The position numbers and the translations under genes are program-made. This document shows, piece by piece, positions 22,186-33,124 of a stretch of 64,000 bases of DNA; the first letter of the stretch is position 1; every line of letters starts with the position of its first letter. This stretch comes from Gaeumannomyces sp. JS-464 (lineage: Eukaryota; Ascomycota; Sordariomycetes; Magnaporthales; Magnaporthaceae), in assembly GCA_002197995.1 (NCBI GenBank), contig NGZR01000006.1, positions 2,469,001 to 2,533,000 on the forward strand. Reading direction: 5' to 3'. The notes below the pieces were generated by a model. That model was not told the origin of the DNA. It searched no databases and saw only the letters and a list, made by a program, of their open reading frames with translations.

Positions 22186-23526
22186 ATGAACCAAATACGA
22201 GCCATCCAGGCGCTCAACAAGAAGGAGATTGAGCAGGGAATGTAAGTCCTATAATTTCCAGTTTTGGCATGCACCCAAAGTGACCAAAAAGGCTGACCAG
22301 ACAAATAACCAACCCCCCCCCCCCCCCCCCCAAAAAAAAAAAAAAAACAGCTCCCCCGAAGCGTCCTGGCAACGTCGACTACCGCGACACGGCCTACGTC
22401 TACTTTGGCGGGCTCCCCTACGAGCTGACCGAGGGCGACGTGGTGACCATCTTCAGCCAGTTCGGCGAGCCCGTGTTCCTCAAGCTCGTGCGCGACAAGG
22501 AGACGGGCAAGAGCAAGGGCTTCGGCTGGCTCAAGTACGAGGACCAGCGCAGCACCGACCTGGCCGTCGACAACCTGGGCGGCGCCGAGATCGCGGGCCG
22601 CCTGGTGCGCGTCGACCACGCGCGCTACAAGCCGCGCGACGACGACGGCGACGACCCGGACGAGGGCAGGGTCGGGTGGGAGGACCTGCTCAGGAAGGAA
22701 GGGAGGTCGGCCGCTGGTGGCGGGGACGATGGGACGGGTAGCGAGGGGAGCGGCGACGAGTCGGACGGTGGGAGGGATTCCGGCAGGCCGCCGCGGCCGC
22801 TGCTAAAAGAAGAAAGAGAGCTCGCGGCGCTGGTGGAGGGCCACGACGACGACGACCCGATGAAGGAGTTCCTGGTCGAGGAGAAGAAAAGGGAGGTCGA
22901 GGAGGCGCGGGCGCGGGAGCGGAAGCGGAGCAGCAGGAAGGACAGGGACGATGACGATGGCGGCGGCGGCGAGAGGAGCAGCCGGCATCGCCACCACAAG
23001 CGCCGCCGCCGGCACCACGACGACGACAACGACGACCGCGACCGCAGCCGAGACCGGGACCGGGACCGGGAGAAGCGGTCGCGTCGCCGCAGGGACGACG
23101 AGGGCGGCCGCGACAGGACCGAGACGACGAGCGGGCCGATCTGCCGAGAAGAAGCGCAGACGGCGGGGAGCGAACGACGACGACGACGAGAGCAGGGACG
23201 CGCGGCAGCGCGGGATCGATGCCGATGCCGACAAGAGGCGGCGGCGGGAGCGCAGCGGCGACGCGGCAGACCGGCGCCGCCGTCGGGACCGCGACGCCAG
23301 GCGCGAGCGGCGGGACAGAGACGATGATGGAGACGGCGGCGCTCGCGAGTGGGGCCGGGACCGTCGGAGCGACCGGGATAGGGACGGCCGCGACCGCGCT
23401 AGGGATGGCAGCAGGAGCGCCGAGCGCGGCCGTGACGACCGTTGGAGGCGCTCGCGCTCGAGGGAGAAGAAGCGCAGGAGCAAGAGCAGGAGCAGGAGCC
23501 AGAGCAGAACACGGCGAGATCGGTAG
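22186..23526 (+). CDS. IST3: Spliceosomal RRM protein IST3/RBMX2 (U2 snRNP RES complex), two apparent frameshifts
   Basis: RNA-recognition-motif protein of the RES (retention and splicing) complex in activated spliceosomes. Exon 1 (22186-22241) encodes MNQIRAIQALNKKEIEQGI and exon 2 (22351-23526) the rest, about 409 residues. The RRM begins after SPEASW and DYRDTAYVYFGGLPYEL. RNP2 is VYFGGL and RNP1 is KGFGWLKY. DNLGGAEIAGRLVRVDHARY closes the domain, an almost diagnostic IST3 match. The C-terminal half is a long Arg/Asp/Ser-rich tail ending in RSRSQSRTRRDR, as in RBMX2 and longer than yeast Ist3. An extra A near 22371 and an extra C near 23136 interrupt the frame. The single intron has an extreme C19A16 tract at its 3' end. 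Confidence 0.93.
22313..22347 (+). repeat. C19-A16 homopolymer pair at an intron 3' end
   Basis: Nineteen C (22313-22331) followed directly by sixteen A (22332-22347) and then CAG, the 3' splice site of the IST3 intron. Homopolymers of this size are error-prone, so the exact lengths may be unreliable. Confidence 0.9.
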
Positions 23527-23947
23527 GAGAGAACCAGTCGGCCAGCAAGGGTGCAATTCATCCTCCCCTCCTCTCACGATGCCGAGGCTGCCTAAGCGCC
23601 GAACAGATTGTGAGCAGTGGACAAATAACCCGTTCAGTGCTGTATCATATTACCCGCTAGAATGCATGCGTCTAAATACAAACAACGCCGTCAGAGCCAG
23701 GGCTCCCGTTTCTACCCTGACTTGTCCTGTCCGCACTGTTTATCCTCCTGAAGCCATGTTACTGAAAAGACGCTTTGCCTGGCGTGATATGCCGTGTAGG
23801 TAAAAATAATAGAACGCCGATCCCCAATTATGTTTCTATGCCCGATGCATATATCTTTGCAATCCCATCTGCCAGGCCAACTTGCCTTAGCTGTTGCTGT
23901 CTCTCCTTGACTAGTCTCCGCTTTTTTCATACCGCGAGCACACGTTG
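23527..23947. other. Convergent 3' region, IST3 / HSV2
   Basis: Short 3' flanks of convergent genes; nothing else is visible. Confidence 0.5.
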
Positions 23948-25470
23948 CTAACCGTCTGCAAGGATTCGCCTCCACCCGTCGCGTATGCACATGCGGCGGC
24001 CGTCCTGGCCGCGGGTGATCTTGAACCTCTCGTAGCGGGCGTCGGTGCCGGCGCCGATGACGACAATCGTGTCTTCCTTGATCCACCCGATGATTCCTTG
24101 ACGGGCGGCCGCACGATGTCGTAAGGCGTGCCCTTCAGAGTGCTTAAAGGGGACGGAGGCGCAGGGCTCGTGTCCACCATCGCGGAGCTGTTGTTGCTAC
24201 CAATCATAATGGGGGGAGCGCTGGGCGCCGCGATGGGCTGGTTGGTGTTTGCGAAGTTCACCTGCGCGAACGATGTGACGTCCGAGAAGTAGCGCGGCAT
24301 CAGGGGGATCTTGCCGAGGAGACCCCACTTGCCCTTCTTGCTGGCGCCGCCGTCGCCCTCCTGCGCGCCGTCTCCCAGGCCGGCAGTGCTGCCGCCTGCT
24401 TCCACTCCCACTCCCGAGACGAGCGAGGCCGTCGAGCCGCCGAGGTTAACGAACCTAGACGTTGGACTCTTGGAGCCTGGCGGGCTGGCTCCGCTTCCTA
24501 CTCCTCCTGCGGCGGCGGCGGAAGCAGCAGCGGGCTGGTGTGGTTTTGACGGGTGCGGGACGTCGTACACGTGCAGGGTCCCCTTGTCCGAGGTGCATGC
24601 GAGCATGGCGCCCGAGGGACTGAAGCCCAGGGAGAAGATGGTGGCCGGGTCCCAGCCACGGCGCAGCTCGGCGACACGCGCGCCAGTGTTTGTGGCCCAG
24701 ACGCGGATGATGGTGCCCTTCTCGCTGGCGGTGGCGAGCAGCGAGCCGTCAGGACTGAAGCGGATAGCGACCAGGCTCGCCGAGTGGGCGGGCACGATGG
24801 AGATGTTGGAGGTGGCGATCTCGACCAGCTGGACCTGGCCGGCGGTCCTCCCGGGAAAGGCGATGTGGCGCTCCGACATGTCGCAGAGACCGAGGGGGTT
24901 GTCGGTCGTGTCGTGGCGGCGAGCAGGTCGGGGGGCCTGGCGAAGGAGTACACGCGCACGCAGTCCTGCAGCACAGCAACGATGCGATTCCGTGCCAGGC
25001 GCACGCCCCAGACGTTAGACATGTTACTTATTTCGACAGAGACCTGAGCCTTGGCCTCGTCCCAGAGCATGACCTTGTTGGGCGCAAACATGGGCCTGCG
25101 CCCGCCGCCAACCAGGGCCAGCCAGTTAGTCTTGCCCATCATTTGGACAAGACCCAGGCCTCCTCGGAAGTCTATGAGGAGCAAGGGCAGGGTCAGTCAT
25201 GGCATAGATCATATGCGGAAGGATATTGCGTTGGAAGAGACTCACCTCGAGAGGCCTGCTGGTCACACTCGGCTGATGTGAATACTGGATGGAGCCGTCT
25301 GTCAGCAAGGGCTCTAAGGACGCATCGTTCGCAGTCGCCAGCACCGGGGAATGCAACGCACTGCGGAAGCCCGTGTTCAGAGCCACAGCGAAGCAGCTTG
25401 AGTCGGCATTGAAGGAGACGGAGAGCGCCTCTGGCGGTTCCGAGCTCTCGATAGGTTGCCTGGTGTTCAT
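23948..25470 (-). CDS. HSV2: PROPPIN HSV2-type (SVP1-like protein 2, WIPI family), apparent frameshifts
   Basis: WD-repeat beta-propeller that binds PI3P and PI(3,5)P2 in micronucleophagy and endosome/vacuole traffic. It starts MNTRQPIE and, after correction, has about 457 residues. Landmarks in order: SVSFNADSSCFAVALNTGF, QMMGKTNWLALVGGGRRP, HIAFPGRTAGQVQLVEIAT, RFSPDGSLLATASEKGTIIR, the lipid-binding LRRG (AELRRGWDP), FSLGFSPSGAMLACTSDKGT and the end block GIIGWIKEDTIVVIGAG to the stop at 23948. An insert of about 60 residues rich in Gly/Ser/Ala lies in the hydrophobic CD-loop region of blade 6. Missing bases near 24097 and 24915 break the frame. The exon 1 boundary is uncertain: a canonical donor at 25245 gives the wrong phase, while a donor at 25321 plus one extra base upstream restores it (intron 25172-25321). 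Confidence 0.88.
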
Positions 25471-27170
25471 CCTGGCGGCGAGGCGATCCGCCCTCGACTC
25501 TGGCTGCTGGTGGGTTTATTAACGAACAAGGTAGGGAGCGGCGGCAAGTAGAAGGTAGTTTATGACGGGCTATGTATGTATGGACTGCAAGGGTGCGGGT
25601 GTATGCGATGCTGGCCAGGTTGTCGAGGTGTCGCCGCGGTATTCCAGTGGTGTTTTTGGGACAGTGACCCGACACTCTGGACAGGCGCAACGGTGAACGC
25701 TAATTGGTATTTTTCCTTTTCTCTCTTTTTCAGGAACGACGCAGCATCAAGTCACGGGCGGCGGCTGACCCTCAGGCCGTGGCCCGCGGGGAAGCGGCGT
25801 AATGTCCACTGCGTCCACTGCCACCGGATGGATGCTGGACGGAAGGCGCGGTGGTAGCAAACGTTGCCACCAAGCTCCAAGCTGCCCGTCGTCGGCCAGG
25901 CGCTCTCTCCTACGTAGGGGCCCCGTCGGCTGCCGGCTGACGCAATGATGGATTCGACGTGAATTGCGGAGGGGTCGGCTTAATTAAGGCCTGGAGCTCG
26001 GGCAGGCGACAGAAGTAAAAATGGCAAGCACGGTTGGAGGAGACACAGGCACGGCAGGCACAGAGGCTCCAAGAGTGTGCCAGTAATAATGGTATGTCCC
26101 GTTTGCTGGTCTGGCTGGTCGCGACGTTGGCGGTAGGCTGGCCCAAATAATGATGGAAGTCGGGATGATGCAGTCCCCAGCCGGCTCCGCCGCTGCAGCA
26201 GCAGGTAAATGCAGGTGACTGACGCAACCAGACCGACCTCACCGTGACTGCCCGACGACAGCTCCCAACTGTGCTAGTGAGCCCGCCTGGCTCTGCCTGG
26301 AGCTACTGGTAGATGCTACCCGCGCCTACTGCCCTCGAGCAAAGAACAACGTTTTATCCACGGTTGGGCCAGGCGTAAAGTTGATCCCAATCACCAGCCT
26401 TTATCTGAACCATGTAGGTACCACCAGCCGCACGGCTGTCTGGTGAACTTCATCGATGTGTACCGCATCTGGTCATTCACGAGCAGATGGCTGCCTGAGT
26501 CTGCCAGCTGCCACCAGCCGGTTCGATCCTCGCAGGCAGTCCAGCATCATCCAGGGAGCTGCCGGACGGCCCAGGCCAAGAAGACCCAGGCACCAGACTG
26601 CCGACCCTGTGCAACCTTCCGGCTTAGATAACCAAACACAATGTGGGGCCCGTGGTATGGGGGCGCTCGTGAAATGTCCCGCGGCCGGCCAGCAGGGTGA
26701 CCTTTCCTCATTCGACTGTGGCCCCCTCCCCCAAAAGATTGACATCGGCGGGAGCCCCTGAATTCTGGCTCTGGCCCGTGCTCGTGGGAACACCTGCGCT
26801 TCCGTGCTCCCATTGGCCCGTCTCACGGGGTCCTGGCCCCACCCTGCAGAAATGGAGTGCCCTTGTCTGTCTGTCGGTCAGTGCCAGCAAGCACCCTGTG
26901 CTGGGCAGGCCTGCCTCCTGCTGCCGCTGCAATTTGTGAAATTGCATTTCGCCGCCCCGTCAACACTCACGCCTCCTTTAAACCATCCCGTCCTTCGACT
27001 TCGTCTGAACCTTGACTCCGACCCGAGCCTTGCTCTCGCTCTCCTTTCGAAACCAAGTTTCAGATACCCACAGAGAAGGCGATCGAACACGCCTGAGCCC
27101 ATCGCCTCTACAGCATTGTCAGGACCAGCAAAACTCAAACATACAGTAAATCCTAAACCGAAAGCCCAAC
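25471..27170. promoter_or_regulatory. Divergent promoter region, HSV2 / CDC11
   Basis: 1.7 kb between divergent genes. The stretch 26900-27170 is pyrimidine-rich and probably the CDC11 leader. A tRNA-like TTCGATC at about 26522 was examined and rejected. No gene or repeat can be supported. Confidence 0.5.
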
Positions 27171-29028
27171 ATGTCGTCCCCCGGCGTACGTTCCAACCAA
27201 ACAATCCTTCTATCCTCCTCCCCTTCCATGCTGCATTGTCTCTTGGCCCTGATTCGCGACATTTCGACCTGGCCGCCGTGACGCCCGTTGCTATTGCCAT
27301 TGCCAATTGCGGGCTTTGCTGCACGCACTCTGCTGGCCCGCCTAGGCTTGAGGCCGCCCCAGACCGTATCTAGCTAACCAGGAACGCCCTTCGGCCTCTA
27401 CAGAAGATGATGCGAAGGAAGAAGAACGTGAAGAAGGGGATCCAGTTCTGCCTCATGGTCTGCGGTGCCTCAGGAACTGGTAGGTTCTCTGCTCCCTCCG
27501 CTCTCCCACACCGCTCGCCGGGACGAGTGCAATAGCAACCACGCGTAGGAATGGCGAACAAATCCGATGCTCGAATACCCGACCTGCGAGGCCGACATGT
27601 GAAGCGCAACCGCTGACCTTGCTCACTCTCTGCGCCTTTCCAGGGAGAACCACTTTCGTGAACACGCTCTGCGGCAAGACCGTCCTTGCCCATAAGGAGT
27701 CGGACGACCCTAACGCGGCACACATCGAGGAGGGCGTCAAGATCAAGCCTATCACCGTTGGTAGGTTCTCGCGAGCGTGCCAAAAACATGCTGCCCCACA
27801 CGCGCTTCAATGTCGTACCACCGATCTGACCGCAATTTCCAGAGCTCGAACTCGACGAGGATGGCACGCGCATCTCGCTCACCGTTGTCGACACTCCCGG
27901 CTTTGGTGACCAAGTAGACAACGAGGCTAGGTAAGCCTTGGGCTCTGTTCTCCCAGACAGAAAAGACGCCCACGAGTGTCGACGGAACCGATGCTAATGC
28001 TGTCCGGTGGTTGATCAGCTTCTCCGAGATTGTCGGTTACCTCGAGAGGGAATACGACAACATTCTGGCCGAGGAGTCTCGCATCAAGCGTAACCCTCGC
28101 TTCAGGGACAACCGTGTCCATGCTCTTCTCTACTTTATCACCCCGACCGGCCACGGGTATGTTTCTTGCTACCTCCAAGCGGGGTTCTTGCCCCTGTCGC
28201 TTGACCACCCGCGCGCTCGTGCGCTAACTTGTACACCTCAACAGCCTCCGCGAGCTTGACATCGAGCTGATGAAGCGTCTGGCGCCCCGTGTCAACGTCA
28301 TTCCCGTCATTGGTCGCGCCGATTCGCTCACCCCCGGTGAGCTGGCCGAGTCCAAGAAGCTGGTCATGGAGGACATCGAGCACTACCGGATCCCCGTCTA
28401 CAACTTCCCTTACGACATCGAGGAGGACGACGAGGACACGGTCGAGGAGAACGCTGAGCTCCGCGGTCTGATGCCGTTTGCCATCGTGGGCTCCGAGGAT
28501 ATTGTCGAGATTGGCGGCCGCAGGGTTCGCGCTCGTCAATACCCCTGGGGTGTTGTCGAGGTCGACAACCCGCGCCACTCGGACTTCCTAGCCATCCGCT
28601 CTGCCCTGCTCCACAGCCATCTGGCTGATCTCAAGGAGATTACTCACGACTTCCTCTACGAGAACTACCGTACCGAGAAGCTCAGCAAGAGCGTCGAGGG
28701 CGGTGCTGGAGTGTAAGTCTATGCTGAAACCCCGAGACCATCCGCACGGCAGATCGCTGACATTTTTCGCCAAATAAGTAGTGACTCGTCTATGAATCCC
28801 GAGGATCTGGCCTCGCAGTCCGTCCGCCTCAAGGAGGAGCAGCTCCGCCGCGAGGAGGAGAAGCTGCGGGAGATCGAGGTCAAGGTCCAGCGCGAGATCA
28901 ACGAGAAGCGCCAGGAGCTGCTGGCCCGCGAGTCGCAGCTCCGCGAGATCGAGGCCCGCATGGCGCGCGAGGCCGCCGCGGCTGGCGGCAGGGATGCCGC
29001 GGACGCAAACGGCGAGGACGGCAACTAG
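27171..29028 (+). CDS. CDC11: Septin CDC11 (AspA-type)
   Basis: Terminal subunit of the septin octamer, a filament scaffold at septation sites, hyphal tips and branches. There are seven exons (27171-27185, 27404-27479, 27644-27760, 27843-27930, 28019-28156, 28245-28712, 28782-29028), all with GT-AG introns, giving 382 residues with no frameshift. The polybasic membrane-binding stretch RRKKNVKKG precedes the P-loop GASGTGRTT, in which Arg replaces the usual Lys, as in Cdc11. G3 is DTPGFGD and G4 is IGRADSL, where AKAD is usual. The septin unique element includes RQYPWGVVEVDN. The C-terminal coiled coil is Glu/Arg-rich (LKEEQLRREEEKLREIEVKV) and ends after REIEARMAREAA, as in Cdc11. The first exon is only 15 nt. 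Confidence 0.96.
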
Positions 29029-30511
29029 AAGGGCACCGCCGTCAGCGCCTTCCCCCTCCCGCCGATTGCTTCACCAGATTTTATCGCTGTATCGATGGAC
29101 TGGAAGAAAGAATAACCAACAAAGACCAACAACGAGGAGGGGCGTCGGTTCCTGTTTCCCCACTAGTCACGAGATGCCAGGGCTCTCGTGTTCCAACTTG
29201 ATACCCCCCTTATTATTGCCTCAAGAGCGCAGCTCCTGCTTCTCAAGTTGTCCCTCCTCTCAGTTTCTCCTTGTGCGAGCAGACTCCCGACACGAACCAT
29301 GAACCATACCCCGGCTCCGGAAGGATGTGATCAAAACTCGCACCGGACAAGACAGCCAAGTTTTCTCGGGATGTGGAGTGGGTTCTTCCCTTGGGATTTT
29401 TTACGGGCGGGATATGGGTGGGAAGGGTGAGGGACTGGAATGAGCCACGTGCCCCGAAATGGACCAAAGCCACCATCCTCGGCCATGACTTGGGTTAAGG
29501 GAATGGGTTGGCGACAGTTGTGGCAGTACGGATTTCTTTTATACCCCGTGGTAATGAGGAGCTTTCGGAGAGGGCCGGCCTTGTTGGAGAACTTGAGAAG
29601 TGAGGCTTTGGAACCCCCGCCTTTCTTCTCCGCTCCTTGGTTCTTGGCATCGTCTTCGCTGTTTGGTCTTTTTGCTTGTTATCTGGTGGTTGGAGCCTGC
29701 TGGCGGAACTGTCAAGGCCCCCCTTCCGCCTGCTTTCATTCTCTTCTCCACACCCCTTTTATCCTTTCTCTCCCATACACATTCCCCAGCACGTTTTTTC
29801 TATTAGCTCTCTTCTACTAGTGGCCTTCTAATGCAGATATCATCCTGGTTTTTGGTTCCTTTGATTCCATCTTCTTTCCCAATACCCTTTGATGCTCTGG
29901 GATATCTCGGCCGCGATTTGGATGGCATCATTCCCTGGGTCTCGTTCTGATCGCCGCGAAAGACTTCGGCGGATGAGAAGCACTATGCGGGAGAGCGACG
30001 TCGGATGCCGCGCCTACTGATTTGGAGGATCAGACTAAATTGACCAAGTCTGTACCTCTCGGGTTGGTTGATGATGAGATGAACTGTCCCATTTGTTCCG
30101 AGTGGCTCGGTCTTGCAACTATTGATATTCGAAAAACAAAGCCCCGATTCAAGCCAACCTAAGCAACCTAACAACCTAAGCAGCCTAACAACCTAACAAC
30201 CTAATTCCATGCCATTCCTCAAACCATATTACGACCAACCGAACTGGAAAGGAAAGAAAAAGAAAAAAAAAAAAAAAAAAAAAAAACAGCCGTGACCGAG
30301 CTGGGCCGGTACGTCCTGGTGTCTGTTGGGCGCTTCTGCTGCTAGAACAGACAGTTGTGGGAGACCGGCTGTGCAGGTCCGCGCTCAGGAATACCCCAAC
30401 AACAACAAAAAAGCATAACCAATGTTCACAAACTCGGTAGAACCCTAGAAGTATTGTTTCGACAGGCGTGTGGAGCACCGTCGGCGACTAGAAAGACCAG
30501 GCCTCACGTGC
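29029..30511. other. Convergent 3' region, CDC11 / BXI1
   Basis: About 1.5 kb of 3' flank. The only features seen are a CAACCTAA minisatellite at 30155-30204 and an A24 run at 30263-30286. No gene. Confidence 0.5.
30155..30204 (+). repeat. Six-unit CAACCTAA(G) minisatellite
   Basis: Units CAACCTAAG, CAACCTAA, CAACCTAAG, CAGCCTAA, CAACCTAA and CAACCTAA in tandem. It is not the canonical fungal telomere repeat (TTAGGG/CCCTAA). It lies in the shared 3' region of CDC11 and the Bax-inhibitor gene. Confidence 0.85.
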
Positions 30512-31364
30512 TTAGTTCTGAGACTGGTTGTTGAGGATGCGCAGGATGGCGAGGAAGAGGTTGATGATGTCGAGGTACAGGCTGATGGCGGCTGCAATCT
30601 CCTCCTCGACGGTGGTGACGCATCACCAGCTGGGTGTCGACCAGGATGTAGCCGCTGAATATGAGGGCGGCGAGCCCGCCGTAGATGAGGTCGGCGGTCG
30701 AGTTGTAGGGCAGGAAGACGGCGACGAAGCCGAACAGGACGAGCCCCCAGAGGGCGCCGAACAGGTAGGGCATCCACGAGGTGAAGTCGTACTTTGTCTG
30801 GCAGGCGAAGGCGGTCAGGAAGACGAAGATGCCGGCGGTGAGCAGCACGGCCGACAGGACGACCGACGACTTGTAGAAGGTGACGACGACGGAGACGGTG
30901 TAGGCCTCGAGCAGGGTGAAGCCGGCGAGGAAGAGCAGGTTGGTCGGGTACGTCTTGCGCTTCCAGTAGGTCAGGAACATCATGGCCATGGCGCCAAAGA
31001 GCGACAGCCACAGCACGCTCGGGTGGGCCCTCGTCCAGTCGCGGTAGGCCGGGCTGAGGAAGCCGAGGGCCGAGACGCCGCCCGTGAGGAGCAGCTGGGC
31101 CGTCAGGATGGCGTAAACCTTGCGGATGAACTGGTGGCGGATGTCGATGGTGGCCTCGGACACGGAGCCGCCGAACTTGAAGTCGTCGGGCACGTTGTCC
31201 TCGCTGCTGCGCGGGGCCCCGCCGCCCAGGAGGCGCTCCGCGTCCGAATCAGCGGCGGCGGAGGGCCCGCCGGTGGCCTGGTAGCTCGGCGGCGCCGTCG
31301 TGTAGTCGACGTGCTCGTCCGGGTCCTGCGTCGGGGCGGGGGTGTACTTTGCGTTGGCGGCCAT
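30512..31364 (-). CDS. BXI1: Bax inhibitor-1 / LFG family membrane protein, one apparent frameshift
   Basis: TMBIM/Lifeguard family protein of ER, Golgi or vacuolar membranes, linked to calcium handling and cell-death control (BXI1/YBH3 in yeast). It has a single exon. The start MAANAKYTPAPTQDPDEHVD (ATG at 31364) is chosen over an in-frame upstream extension because it begins the usual polar, Pro-rich N-tail. The family entry FIRKVYAILTAQLLLTGGVS is followed by six to seven hydrophobic helices. FGALWGLVLFGFVAVFLPYN and YGGLAALIFSGYILVDTQLV are conserved. After one surplus base near 30613 it continues HVEEEIAAAISLYLDIINLF and ILRILNNQSQN, about 283 residues. VDTQL and the acidic EEEI segment are diagnostic. 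Confidence 0.94.
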
Positions 31365-33124
31365 GGTTGCTGTTTTCACCGTTTTGATGGGTCGGTTGTT
31401 TGTCGGCGGGTTCGTCTTTCTCGGGTTCCGTCGGGCGGACCGTGGTTTGTTTCCGTGAGGGCCCTTGCTCGGCGGCAGAGCTTGGGCGGAGATAAGCGGG
31501 GGAATCAAACAAAGGCTTTGGGTATCAGTCGATGACTGGTAATTCAAGTACGCAGTGACAGCCCTGCTTTGATGGGCGATGGGCTAGGTTAGGCGGTTGA
31601 CGCGGATGGGAAGGAAAAGAAAAAAGCAACTGGGCGTCGGCGTTGCATGCGAATGTAAACTCGAAACATCTGGAAGGTGACAGCGTCATCCGAGGCTCCG
31701 CGTCACGCTGGAGGACCACAGCCAGGCGGCACAGAGCGGGGCGAGGATGCCTGCTGCGCCCCAGATCACGTGCACGGCGGCGGTGGAGCCAGCACCTGAG
31801 TTTGGGGGCGCTTGGGAAGCAAAAACCTTGGCAAGCAATGGAGACAGCTTCACTACACCACCAGCATAGGGTCTACTGTAGGTTTCCATAAAGCGCCTGA
31901 GTGGTCACATCGAAGGTGCAGCTAAATTCACCCCGCGACACACTTCTGCCCCGGACTTCTTCCTTTTCGCAGCTTCTGCTTAACCCATTTTTTTTGCGCC
32001 CTGTCAAACAGCCGTGAGTGTATGTCTTGTCCTGCTCGTAGCTGTCTGGAGTTGGAGGCCGTTGAGCCCCAACGTCGTGATTATATCTACATCCTCCAAT
32101 ACAAATGGGGATACTTGATCTTTTGGATTCGTATCTGTTCTGGAGCCTCCGTTTTGCTGTAAGTCGTCCCCTGGCTAGCCCTTTTTTGGGTTGCCCGTGT
32201 ACAGTAGTGTCTTCAGCCTCCCTCAGCCGTCGGCAGAGTCTGACTGCAAGGGGAGCGCAAGCTCATCAAAGAGGAAGAAAAAAAAAAAAAAAAAGGCAGC
32301 AAAAATAACACTGGCGTGCTTCATGGCTCAGCCGCGCGTGCCTGGAGCGCAGTTGGTCCTCCCGTATACCAGCCTCTAGGTCGCGGTCAGTCCTCCCTGT
32401 GTTGTGTCACTTAAGTCTAAAGATATAAGAAGACGACATGGGCACACAAGACTGATGTGTGTTCACGATTGCTTTCCACGGAGGTTGCCTGCCAAAGTAG
32501 CCGACGACGAACTACCTGAGGCGTATATAGTACCTCGCAGATCTGGGGAAGCCCTTTCGACTGCTAATCCCGAATTAACCAGCCAAGCAGGTATTTCCAT
32601 GATGTACGGCTAGACGATGTGACGGGTACCTAGGCCGATGAGTGCGTAATTTGGCCAACACAGACTCACTTGCCCTTGCTCCCTCATGAGTCTGGGCACA
32701 CGATCCTGCCACCCCTCTAATCTTCTGAGGCGCTAGCCAGGGCAAACAGAGAGAACCGGCTGAAGGAGACGACGCGATGGAACAACGGCCAGAGCGAACA
32801 TGCCGACAGCTTTGGTTTAGAACAGTGACCGGCTCGGCACAGGGACGGTTTAGTCCACGGTAGATGACATCCAGGTCGACTGACCTTTTCAGCCGTCGGT
32901 GGCAGACCGGTGCTGGACGCCTGGGGAGAGCACGGTCGACAATCAAAGCCACGGCGGCTTGCCATCGCTCACGGTTCCCTCTGAAATATGTATATAAAGA
33001 GCATTCGTACCGTCTCTATGACGCCCTTGCCCTTCATCATCCAGCCTCCCGCAGTACCAGCATAACGGACAGTCCGGCCTCACACTCGTTGTATCCCCAT
33101 TATATCCACTTGTGACCCAAAGCC
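31365..33124. promoter_or_regulatory. Divergent promoter region, BXI1 / secreted Cys protein
   Basis: 1.76 kb. An A-rich run (GGAAG followed by about 20 A) is at 32276-32295. No coding region, RNA or repeat is supported otherwise. A TATATAAA-like stretch near 32990 could belong to the downstream gene's promoter. Confidence 0.45.

Noticed and set aside
26500..26560. tRNA-like GGTTCGATC motif
   Set aside because: No T stem, anticodon arm or acceptor pairing can be drawn around it.
30155..30204. Interstitial telomere
   Set aside because: The unit is CAACCTAA, not CCCTAA, so it is listed only as a minisatellite.
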